Source of the DNA: Mimachlamys varia
Taxonomy: Eukaryota > Mollusca > Bivalvia > Pectinida > Pectinidae
Assembly (NCBI GenBank): GCA_947623455.1
Contig: OX392540.1
Location: 8,139,432-8,203,431, forward strand
DNA: 64,000 nt
Direction of reading: 5' to 3'
Translations under genes and position numbers: made by a program
Shown here: piece after piece, positions 36,101-43,780 of the stretch
Layout: every line of letters begins with the position of its first letter
Position numbering within the stretch: the first letter of the stretch is position 1
The notes under the pieces: model-generated
Database searches by the model: none
What the model was told of the DNA's origin: nothing
What the model saw: the letters and a program-made list of their open reading frames with translations, nothing else

Positions 36101-37282
36101 CTTCCCTGTCATCAAAACCTGGAACTGGACAGATCCGGCGGTCAGAGCGAACTTCCGGACGGCACTGGACAACACTGTACATTATCACTATGCCATGGGA
36201 AGCACTGATGCCGTTAATGTAAGATTTGTGTGAAGGCAATGAGAAAATTAGTATCATTATCCCATATGCCTTACATTAATGAAATTTTAAAATCTTTTTT
36301 CGATTTGACTATGTCGTTTAACAAAAATATTGCTCATTTTCAATATTGCTATCATGAAAAGTCATCAATGTAAATGGCCGGTGTTAGATCAGTCATATTT
36401 ATATTTACTCTGCGTCCTTCATTTGTAATGCATTTATAAGACTATAACAACATTTGCTATTGTGACGTCATCAATCTATTGTTATTCTATCAAAATGAAA
36501 CTATGGATAAGTAATTAATGCTTTAGCAAAATACTGTTACAGTCATATAGCACACATTGCTTTTGCTGCCAAACATACATAATGCCCTACCAGGCTTTAT
36601 TCAGTTTGTCATTAATAGCAATATTTTGCTTAAATATACTACAGTGAAACCTCTCTATTAAGACCACCTTAGGGACGGTACCAAAGTGGTCTTAATTGCG
36701 GGGTGGTCTTAATACCGATGGTGACCATGCAGACAGATTTCTCTGAAATCCTCTTTTCACATGTTTTCATGGTCCATAAACTAATATATAGGCTTTATAA
36801 TGTTAAACTCGCAGTAATTGTAACTAATTAGCCAATTTGACACCAAAATACAGCTTAATGATCTGACACTTGACAGGAGTACACAGTGGAATACACACCA
36901 GGTGACTTTATGTTTGGTCTATGGTCAGAGTAGTGAGGTGAAAATTATTTTCAAAAATGGTCTTAATAGCAAGGTGGTCTTAATAGTGAAGTGGTCTTAA
37001 TAATGAAGATTAAAATACAAAGATTATTATAAAAAATATTTTTTTCGGGAATGAAATGAAGTGGTTTTTATATCGAGGTGGTTTAAATCTGGGAAAGCCT
37101 TTAAGCGGGGTTTCACTGTACTGCAATGGAAACATGTCGCCATTAAGTATTTGTTGAATTATAAATGTAGCTTGCTGAATAACGTGATCACGTGATCTGT
37201 ATTACAGGCACACATGACGACAACAGAACCGGCGACAAAACACCCGTATGTTGAACCATCGGACAACAGATGTCAGCACTAG
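21158..37282 (+). CDS. MOXD1: Copper type II ascorbate-dependent monooxygenase, DBH/MOXD1-like (gene B)
   Basis: Twelve exons: 21158-21286, 21813-22031, 22877-23026, 25102-25278, 26771-26854, 27501-27692, 28294-28396, 29465-29631, 33265-33447, 34525-34584, 35979-36218 and 37208-37282 (TAG). All introns are GT-AG. The 592-aa product starts with a signal peptide (MDALKFTVLVGLLAVCLVHA). A DOMON domain spans about 44-180 and the two copper domains about 190-560. Ligands present: H267-H268 (NVHHAV), H343 (QTHYDNP), H422 and H424 (QHSH), M497 (EEMC). Sequons NTT, NDT and NWT are visible. The likely role is copper- and ascorbate-dependent hydroxylation in the secretory pathway, substrate unknown. 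It is divergent from A and in tandem with C, its closest relative by protein. Intron 8 is enlarged to 3.6 kb by a 41-bp array. A dopamine or tyramine beta-hydroxylase assignment is possible in principle; length and the short C-terminus favour MOXD1. Confidence 0.95.
22190..22568 (+). mobile_element. TTAA-flanked MITE, copy 1 (intron 2 of gene B)
   Basis: About 379 bp flanked by TTAA on both sides (22186-22189, 22569-22572). Terminal inverted repeats of about 20 bp (family AGGCCCAATATACGTAACTT) are present, with one mismatch at the left edge. The TTAA duplication and short repeats are typical of piggyBac-type non-autonomous elements. Copies 2-4 lie at 38852, 49151 and 60205, all in the same orientation. 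Confidence 0.88.
23755..24350. repeat. G-rich degenerate tandem repeat in intron 3 of gene B
   Basis: Plus-strand words GAGGTGTCGGGGA, GAGATATCGGGGAGAGGTCG and GTGTCTGTGAGGTG recur irregularly for about 600 bp. The minus strand stays open for over 140 codons, but it encodes only a low-complexity SPHRHFLDIS-type repeat, so it was not called as a gene. A nearby poly-G run lies at 23507-23522. Confidence 0.7.
24410..24520 (+). repeat. Penelope-type tail with 3' half of a hammerhead
   Basis: TCCTAGGAGGACGAAACAGC then TGTATGATGC (24412-24442) keeps stem II, GAAAC and the cleavage side of the hammerhead. The CUGANGA side is replaced by unrelated sequence. The tail (GGCATACTGTATCTATAACT, GTGTGCGTTAC) follows. 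Confidence 0.65.
24547..24745. mobile_element. Foldback element, arms of about 95 bp
   Basis: The left arm (GGATTTGGAATTTATTTCAC, AAAAGTTACAAAAGACAC) at 24547-24640 is the inverted complement of the right arm (GTGTCTTTTGTAACTTTT, GTGAAATAAATTCCATATCC) at 24652-24745. The loop is only about 10 nt. The inner 65 bp of the arms are nearly perfect. It lies in intron 3 of gene B. Confidence 0.85.
27990..28110 (+). repeat. Penelope-type tail with decayed hammerhead
   Basis: CCTTTTGGCCCCGAGCATCA leads into a hammerhead-like core, then the tail GGCATACTGTATCTATTACT and GTGTGTTTATTGCGCC. This is the only copy that keeps both the sequence upstream of the core and a perfect CTGATGA. It lies in intron 6 of gene B. 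Confidence 0.7.
28005..28048 (+). ncRNA. Hammerhead-ribozyme-like motif (decayed 3' side)
   Basis: GCATCA (28005-28010), perfect CTGATGA (28011-28017), stem II GTCCAAGGAGGTC with one broken pair, AAAT in place of GAAA, CAGCTGTA, then CTTCAT, which no longer pairs with GCATCA. It is probably inactive, but it gives the 5' side that is missing at 24412. Confidence 0.5.
28688..28985. repeat. Two tandem units of about 155 bp, intron 7 of gene B
   Basis: Words GACCGGGTTTCACAAAACT / GACCGATTTTCACAAAACT, GTGTAGATGTGCAT / GTGTAGATGTACAT and GGTCGCCATGGAAACGGGTCAC / its counterpart recur about 155 bp apart. Divergence is roughly 20 %. The function is unknown. Confidence 0.75.
29692..30041 (+). mobile_element. 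Short inverted-repeat element with adjacent hairpin, intron 8 of gene B
   Basis: 29801-30041 (TATTAGATGTG ... CACATCTAATA) matches the element at 5392-5632. Upstream, 29692-29790 forms a hairpin: GACCTGGTAGAATC pairs with GATTCTACCAGGTC, and GGACCTTTGCTG with the complement of TTAAAGGTCC. One arm of this hairpin is also present next to the gene A copy (5641-5710). Confidence 0.7.
30265..32570. repeat. 41-bp minisatellite, about 55 copies, intron 8 of gene B
   Basis: The unit GAAGGTACGTAACAAGGATA + TTGTCCTGCGAAACATCTTAC repeats every 41 bp (for example at 30831 and 30872). The edges are degenerate and the centre is homogeneous. The array makes up about 63 % of the 3.6 kb intron. Because 41 is not a multiple of three, reading frames break quickly. 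Many units contain AAGGTACGTAA, a good 5' splice-site match. Confidence 0.96.
33861..34172 (+). repeat. VVDEAED dispersed repeat, copy 7 (full length)
   Basis: Starts TCTCATCGAGAAATATGTTG and ends TATTCTCTGATTTTTGG, the same limits as copy 8. It lies in intron 9 of gene B in sense orientation. The frame reads MTGVVDEAEDAYSSGTS. Confidence 0.88.
34627..34890. mobile_element. Dispersed element related to 7975-8330, intron 10 of gene B
   Basis: TTTAATCTTGTTTGAAACAA, GGCCCATAAC, GATTGGCTAATGCAGC and the hairpin arm AACTTGAATCTATC match the segment 7975-8330 read in reverse. The 34808-34886 part forms its own hairpin ending AGTTAATCCTTAA. Confidence 0.65.
35625..35955 (+). repeat. VVDEAED dispersed repeat, copy 8 (full length)
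   Basis: Best preserved copy. A 68-codon open frame (35691-35897) includes CCDDNDDSVLILRIDAYLDV, then TKIHMAGVVDEAEDAYSSGT, ending LPLV and a stop. It lies in intron 10 of gene B, sense orientation, ending about 25 bp before exon 11. Confidence 0.9.
36642..37118 (+). mobile_element. Tc1/mariner (pogo-like) non-autonomous element, intron 11 of gene B
   Basis: Begins CAGTGAAACCTC and ends GGGGTTTCACTG, with TA on both sides (36640-36641, 37119-37120). It is about 477 bp. The interior has repeated GTGGTCTTAATA words and no transposase frame. CAGTG-type ends with a TA duplication are typical of pogo/Tigger-like MITEs. Confidence 0.8.
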
Positions 37283-37539
37283 TTAAGTCTTCGTCTCAAC
37301 TGCGACTGAAAGTGACAACTAAGAACTGTCACGGATTTGTTTTGAGTGACATTTGTGCATAAAAATCAAAAATGCATATCGATTTTTTTTTTTTTTTGGC
37401 ATTTATGTGTTATAATGTAATGTTTGCGTATAAATGAATATGAACTTGGTAACAATGAAATTGAAAATGATCCAAATAACTGTAATTGAGTGAAATGTAT
37501 TAATATGTCAAAAGTATTTTCTTGTTTAATATTGCTATA

Positions 37540-37545
37540 AATAAA
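37540..37545 (+). promoter_or_regulatory. Probable polyadenylation signal of gene B
   Basis: AATAAA in the sequence ATAAATAAAGATAAC, about 258 nt after the TAG stop. Confidence 0.55.
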
Positions 37546-37749
37546 GATAACTAAGCATATGTAGTAGTGTATTTCTTCTATTTTATACATACAAAGAAAC
37601 TTTATTGGGCCAAGCGGAAAAGTGATTGAAAACAGAAAAACGATGAAGATGAAGATAAAAAAAATGTCATGTGAAAAGAAACAGCATGTTTAGTGTATAA
37701 AGAGAGGTCTGTGCTTGTACTACCAGGTACATGTAGAACAAATATAATC

Positions 37750-37848
37750 AAATATATTTTACGAGTGGGGTATTATTTTGATATTTTTGCGCACGAGTGA
37801 AAATATCAAAATGTTAGTCCTACGAGTGAATATATTTGGTATTATTGA
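37750..37848. mobile_element. Foldback with ACGAGTG motifs
   Basis: TCAAATATATTTTACGAGTG and ATTTTGATATTTTTGCGCAC pair with GTGAAAATATCAAAAT and CGAGTGAATATATTTGG. The arms are about 45 bp. Confidence 0.6.
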
Positions 37849-38384
37849 AGATACTTTTAGATATTCTGCTTCCACATTTTATAGCAAAATCTCACGGGAA
37901 GCTATTACTTTCCCCCTTTGTTGTTTGTAAGAGACGTTTTGATTGGTCAACTAAGAAAAAGTTAATATTTTTATCGGTGAAAGATATCACTTTGATGTAA
38001 TGAATAACTTTCAATATTTCACTGGTAAAAATGTAGTAAACCTTCATTCACTTTCATCATTCTACATGAAAACACTTGAAAGTGATGACCTACTAACCGA
38101 CTACATACATGTAGTTGTAAACATCAGATACAGTTTTCACATTCAGACCGATGGTTAGCGAGACATGTAGGCGAACTCTGCAGTACAGATTTTCACCATT
38201 AACCCACCATTGTTCTCAAATACAATCTCATTGGTTTTCACTTTTCAACATTTGTTTGCTTTTTATGACATATACTTGTATAACCGTAGTTGAATAACAT
38301 TTTACTACATGTCACAAAGCAACGCTGTTGTATTTGACAGATGTACAGTATACAGCGTATACAGTGTCAATGTAATTAAAGTTA

Positions 38385-39485
38385 TAAATAGATGACGTAA
38401 CACACATGTGTTGCACCTCTTACATTTAGTAATAGATACAGTATGCCAACAAAATGAATTAAACTGCATCATACAGCTGTTTCATCCTCCTACGACTTGC
38501 TATAGCTTACTCAAAACATAGTTTCCAAGCAAACCAAGATCTTTCGATGGCAATTGTCCATCTTGGTGATTCTAGTGGTAGACGCTAGGTGGCTTGGCTA
38601 CGTCACCTGACGGAGTAACGTAACCACGCAGAAATCTGCTATAGATAGGAAGCATATGATCTGGGGTTATTGGTGTGAAGCCGGATGTGGAGGGGCCTCC
38701 TTTATCTCCCGTTGTGACCAATCTTGATCTTTGTCGATAATGGAGACACATGGCCAGTCGATCTCATGTCCGGTCTCAATAGCGTGTTCAGTTAACGCAG
38801 ATCAGTTGGTTGTGGAAGTCCTTTTCTCGATGTCCCTTCGGTGTTCTTTAAAGGCCCAATATACGCAACTTTCAGCAAAACTTGAAGCGAAAATCAAACC
38901 TAATGACTTATTATATTTATAGATTTAGTTAAGAATAGCTGATATCAGCAATATTCAAGATGAATTTTTACGCTGTTACCTGTACAGCAGTAGCTGAAAC
39001 TCGGTATTTGTAAACACGCGTCCATTTTGAACCGTCTTTCCTTCGGTTTCTTGTTGAAGTGGGCCACACCTGAATTTTTTTTCAGTTCTTTGGATTTTCT
39101 GTCAAGAGTTTCTTGTTAGCTGCCGCTCAGGTTTACTTCGTTTTAGGCTTATTTTTGCATGGTTATCAACTTATTTTTTTTGTCAAATTTTTCACGTTAC
39201 GTATATTGGGCCTTTACTGTAGATGCCTAGTGTTCTCTCAGATTCTCCGATGTAAGAATCAGTACAATTATAACATGGTATATGGTTTACTAATCCACAG
39301 TTGTCTTCTTTCCTAGATCCTTCATGAACAGATTTGTAACTATAGGGGAAACCGGTGATCCCATGGCTGATCCTTCTGTTGCTGATTTGATTCAACTTTG
39401 AAGGAGAAACATGTGGTAGTTACTTAAGACAAAACTCCAATAACTTTGATACCTGTCCTGCTGTCGTTTCTGTTAATGTACTTCA
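38385..39485 (-). pseudogene. Decayed Penelope-like retroelement (RT motif, GIY-YIG part, 3' tail)
   Basis: Minus strand, in order: MGSPVSPIVTNLFM (about 39369-39328), matching the late reverse-transcriptase motif of Penelope-like elements; after a frame change, LVNHIPCYNCTDSYIGESER (about 39300-39240), the start of the GIY-YIG endonuclease domain; a 362-bp MITE insertion; then KEHRRDIEKRTSTTN, a stop, and ALTEHAIETGHEIDW with SIIDKDQDWSQREIKEA (about 38850-38690), the family's C-terminal region; finally a tail with GAAACAGCTGTATGATGCAG and ATACTGTATCTATTAC. Stops, frame changes and the missing N-terminal part show it is dead. The tail identifies the solo tails at 8536, 24410, 27990 and 52571 as the same family. 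Confidence 0.85.
38852..39213 (+). mobile_element. TTAA-flanked MITE, copy 2 (inside the Penelope-like remnant)
   Basis: Left TTAA at 38848-38851 and right TTAC (one change) at 39214-39217. The ends are AGGCCCAATATACGCAACTT and AACGTGAA..ACGTTACGTATATTGGGCCT-type. It splits the GIY-YIG region of the surrounding retroelement, so it inserted after that element. Confidence 0.88.
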
Positions 39486-40844
39486 TTAAAAGAGTTCAAT
39501 AGTTGGATATGTCATGTGCATAAAGGTATGTGAACTATTGAAGTATTTAACGAGAGTTTCATAAATCATATATTACATAAACAGGAGTGCAATATTCTGT
39601 TTATCACATAACATTTATTTATAAGGGAAAAAAACAACAAAATTTTCAACGCAATAATTTCGGTTTTAATGGACACTATCAGATTCATATATATCTCGAC
39701 TACACAGTTGTATAACTTTAACTACAGATACTAAACCAGTTTTATACCATTTCAACAACAATATGATTGTCAAATTTAATTGATAAGGTGTTCGAATACG
39801 AAACTAGACTATCCTACCAATATTTGACTGCAGGTACATTGTATCTAAATGTCCATTTTCTTTAATTAAGATACAATTTCAATAAAAGGAGAGAGGGTTG
39901 ATTTTACTTCAGAAATATATAGTTTCTAAAGATTAGCCAGTCTCTGGTTAAATTTTGAAAATAACTACCCACTTCGTAGAAATGGAACTATTAAATTAGC
40001 TTTGGTTTTTGCAGCACACATCGTTTTATTTGATAAACAAGCAATTCCAAAAATGTGCGTGTTTTCATACGATTTACATTTTGATACTGAAAAAAGAGTA
40101 TCGTTTTTATAAATTAAATCGACAGGTTAGCCCCCTTAATTTATACATTTAAACTAAACAACACCTCAGTTCGTCTTCGCTTCCTTCTCTTCTTGTGGAG
40201 AATAAGGTCATGAACGAGTCCCCTGCATTCTGCTCTTTCCTTTGCTGCTCTGCTTCATTCCATTCATGATTTAAAATCGAGTTACAGTTTACAGGTAAAA
40301 ACTAGGGTTGGTCACCAGGTACCCATTTGAAATATGTATCCTATAAAAATAGACACAATACCCTAATTCCTTCTTGTTCCTATAAGGTGTTTCGTAACAG
40401 CGAACTGATGTGCGCAGGCGCAAGGATAAAACCAAAACAAACCTAAAATCTTTAATAACATTGATTATTCATGAACAGTTTTCATTCTAATTAAATGCAT
40501 TTTTCGAGTACCAATTTGCTTAAAATTGACACGATTCGACAACCTTGCATTTAATGTAGGTGAATTTTAGAAACTTTCCATATGTTGGGACCTATTCATT
40601 GAACGTCCACCAGACAAGAATTCCACGGAAGTGGATGTGTCGTCTGCACAGCTAGCAAGCTGGGGGAGGAGTTTTCAGGAACAAACTATTGATATTAATT
40701 GAATCAATTCAAGTAACATTTGTATAACTTGTTTGATGGTTTAACATGCAATAGATAAGCTCAAGATTATGATGATAAAGTCTCTCATGTATACATTTTC
40801 TTGGTGTTTACATATTAATAAATGTGAAGTGTTTAATCAAGATT

Positions 40845-41480
40845 TGTATACAGATGCCAGTAAGCACTGTATACAGTTTGATTTGCCAAAAGGGAACAGG
40901 ACACAGAATTTCTATTTACATGTATAGTTACTTTGACATTTCCAAATGAAAAGCAATCCAAACAAAGCGTTTTCTGTCAGGAAGCACTGTGCCAAACTTT
41001 AGCTATCTCACAGAAACTGGTTTGTATTTATAGTAACAGTGACCTTGACCTTTAAACATCAAATCTGAAAAGCAAAGCCAAGTAAGCACTGCTTGTAAGG
41101 AAGCACTATGGGGTTTGATCTTCACCAGCCTAAGCGAACTCGAGTTTTCGCACGAAAACTAATTTTCTATTTGTAGTAAGAAAATCTGAACTTTGACTTT
41201 CAGCCCCATTAGCAATCCCAAGCAAAAAGCTTTGGCAAGTAAGCACTGTATAAAGTTAGAGTTTGATCGGCTAAAGCAAACTGGAGTTATCGTATGGAAG
41301 CCGATTTTCTATTTATAGCAACGGTGACCTTAACCTTCAAACCTGAAAAGCAATCCCAAGTAAGCACCTTTAGTTTGGAAGTACTTTTTGAAGTCTGAGT
41401 TTGATTGGCTCAAGGGGCTTCAAACTATCACAAGGAAAACGTTGTTCAGACGCCACCACTAAAACCGCCACCGACGCCGA
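40845..41480. repeat. Diverged tandem units of about 110-140 bp
   Basis: Words AAGTAAGCACTG, TTTGATYGGCTMAAGCRAACT, ATTTATAGCAACGGTGACCTT and CTGAAAAGCAATCCCAAG recur about five times with heavy divergence. It ends in CCACCGACGCCGACACTAGT. It is an old satellite-like or composite repeat; nothing coding. Confidence 0.6.
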
Positions 41481-41734
41481 CACTAGTACTATAGGAAGTA
41501 GTCAAGAGGCCACAACAATTGCGCTTCTGGAGCGGGGTCCGAATCTATGGGAAAAGATATGTTGACCGTATATTTAAAAAGTAATCAAGATATGTAAGGT
41601 AAACCAGCCACTGTTTACATTTTAAGAAAAGACAGACGATAAAATGTCTTTGTTTGATATTTATCGTGTACAACGAGCACTCACAGCAAGTGGATAGTCA
41701 AAACAAATAAGCAAACTGGTACAACACAAAATCA

Positions 41735-41902
41735 GAGAATACTAAAGCGGCAATAAAACCAAAATCCGAACTCAAAATCGATTATACTGGGGGCAAAATA
41801 AGAACAAAGGCAAGATGTACATTGAGACACTCGTAAAAGTACTAGAGAATAAGACCAGGTGCGCATGAGGGGTAAGCGTCTTCTGCTTCATCGACGACCA
41901 TA
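41735..41902 (-). repeat. VVDEAED dispersed repeat, copy 9
   Basis: The minus-strand core GGTCGTCGATGAAGCAGAAG and the 3' part are present, with frame VVDEAEDAYPSCAPGLIL before a stop. The 5' half is absent. Confidence 0.82.
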
Positions 41903-42094
41903 GCTAGAACTGGGACAACTCCAAAGTGTTTTATTTTTAAATATTGACACCTGGAAATTTAACACACGTCTGTTTTGTTGTTATATTAGCAATATCGGTC
42001 TGAACTCCTGTCAATCAATTCAATCTTCGGATAAAAAATCACATCATCAGCTATTTGTCATTGATCACGTGATCATCCATCACACCTCAGAAGA

Positions 42095-42223
42095 TTGGTT
42101 TTGTTTATTTTGTTTTTCGTCCTATTACATAATGTAACAGTCATGGTCATATAAGGACGTGTCAGGTTTTGGACTAGAGGTAGAATGTCGGAACACCTTA
42201 ACCATTCGACCACCGCGGCCCTA
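42095..42223 (-). mobile_element. tRNA-derived SINE (family 1) with internal deletion
   Basis: The minus-strand head GGGCCGCGGTGGTCGAATGG and TTAAGGTGTTCCGACATTCT joins directly to the 3' part (CCAAAACCTGACACGTCC, AATAGGACGAAAAAC). The B box and the middle of the family are missing. Confidence 0.75.
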
Positions 42224-42284
42224 GACCTCAGAAGAAAACATATTTTAAAATGGCACAAAACATGGTTATGTTTCTAATAAATTG

Positions 42285-42575
42285 TGTGGCTGATTTCTGC
42301 CATCTCGCCTTTTTGCCTTGTAAATTTTACGCGAAAAGGCGGAAATGAACACGAAAAGGCGAGAAAATGAACACAAAAAGGCGCCGTTTGTTTATGAAAA
42401 AATCTCGCCTTTTCGTGTTATTTTTTTCGCCTTTTCGTCTTTTTCGCCTTTTCGAGTAGCTTATAATGTTATAAAATTTTCGCGAAATCCCGCCGTTCGG
42501 CGTTCGGCGGGTTTTCGCGTAAAAAAAATTACGCAAAAAGGCGAAAAGGATAGAAGGCAGAAATCAGACACCTTA
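42285..42575. mobile_element. Foldback built of AAAAGGCG motifs
   Basis: The ends GGCTGATTTCTGCCATCTCG and the complement of AGGCAGAAATCAGACACC are inverted repeats. Inside, AAAAGGCG occurs several times on the plus strand (42344, 42355, 42376, 42536, 42543) and its complement CGCCTTTT five or more times, plus a CGCCGTTCGGCGTTCGGCGG hairpin near 42490. Long stretches are open on both strands, but no protein is supported. Confidence 0.65.
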
Positions 42576-43743
42576 CATATATGATGTTTCTTCCAAATAT
42601 GTAAATATTAATTCTCGAACAGAAAAAACGCATTGACTTTAAAAAAGAATACACTTCTTATTAAGATTAAATACATTATGTTTCCAATTCTTAAAATAAA
42701 TTTGTTACGCAATCCTGTAGCGTGTAAAAACCGGCGTTATGACGCGGCCGTGTCTTGTGATTCTGTAATCACCTAAATACTCGTGTTGCTGGTACATGCA
42801 TGTACTACATGGGATCGTAATCGCGTGATATATAAGTTACCCATGATACCCCTAAGATTGCTACATGTGAGTCCTGTCACTTGGGGACAGTGTGAAGGAC
42901 GAACGATAACACTGAAAATAAAAATGGCGTTTTTGTGAAGGCCTTTTTATTTATGGTAATATCCGTGCAGTGATATTTGCAGGAAACAGTCCTTTTTTAG
43001 GAATTTAGAACTTTTTTTCTCAATTATGTATGTTATGTTAAATTAAATAATATTGTTGAATACCCCATTTCCTGAAAATCTGAAGATCCAACTTTGTCCT
43101 TAATTATGTACTCATTTTTTACTCAAGATACACATAGGTTTAAGACAAACTGTTATGCTCAATGTCTGGAAGGTATTAATGCAATGAATCAAATTGTATC
43201 TATTCTGAATTTAAAAATCATATGTCTGAAATGTGGATAATGCAAACAGTATTTCATGGTCTGTACAGATATTATTTTAATTATGTTGTAAGAAAAATGA
43301 GTGAGTGGAAACTATTAATGTAAATTTGAGATGCTGAAAATTTTCCAAAATAAAAAAAAATATAAAAAAATGAATAAAAAAATGTATTGTTGAATACCAA
43401 TACACACCGCTTTTCCTTTGAATTCTTTTTTTTTTCTTATGGAAATCAAATTATCAACTTCTGTAAAAAATACTGTGTTTTAAAATAAGTCCTCAAAGTT
43501 TGTTTTAAATCTCATGTTTCAGTTATCGACCAAGTCACATCACGACCTTGCCAGAACATATTTTATGAGACTGCTCTAGATAAAGATTTACCTTTAGCTA
43601 TGTAAATGTTTACTTTACCCTATCCGTGTAAATTTCACCTTGTATTCTGAAGTATTTCCTCTTTCGCAATACGGACTGATAAAAAACATTGATTTCGAAA
43701 TGCAGCTCATGTGATTGCAGATATTTATATCTGAAGATTGTTT

Positions 43744-43751
43744 TAAAAGGC
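43744..43751 (+). promoter_or_regulatory. Possible TATA-like element of gene C
   Basis: TAAAAGGC begins 37 nt before the start codon, the counterpart of TATAAGGC in gene B. Confidence 0.35.
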
Positions 43752-43780
43752 ACTAGTAAGAAAGGAAGACGAGAAGAAAC

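Larger units (their letters stand above)
37283..43780. other. Spacer between genes B and C, no working gene seen
   Basis: Holds the 3' untranslated region of gene B, a foldback (37750-37848), the Penelope-like remnant with nested MITE (38385-39485), diverged tandem units (40845-41480), a VVDEAED repeat copy, a SINE fragment and an AAAAGGCG-rich foldback. Stretches 39490-40840 and 42580-43740 are AT-rich with nothing recognised. Confidence 0.7.
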
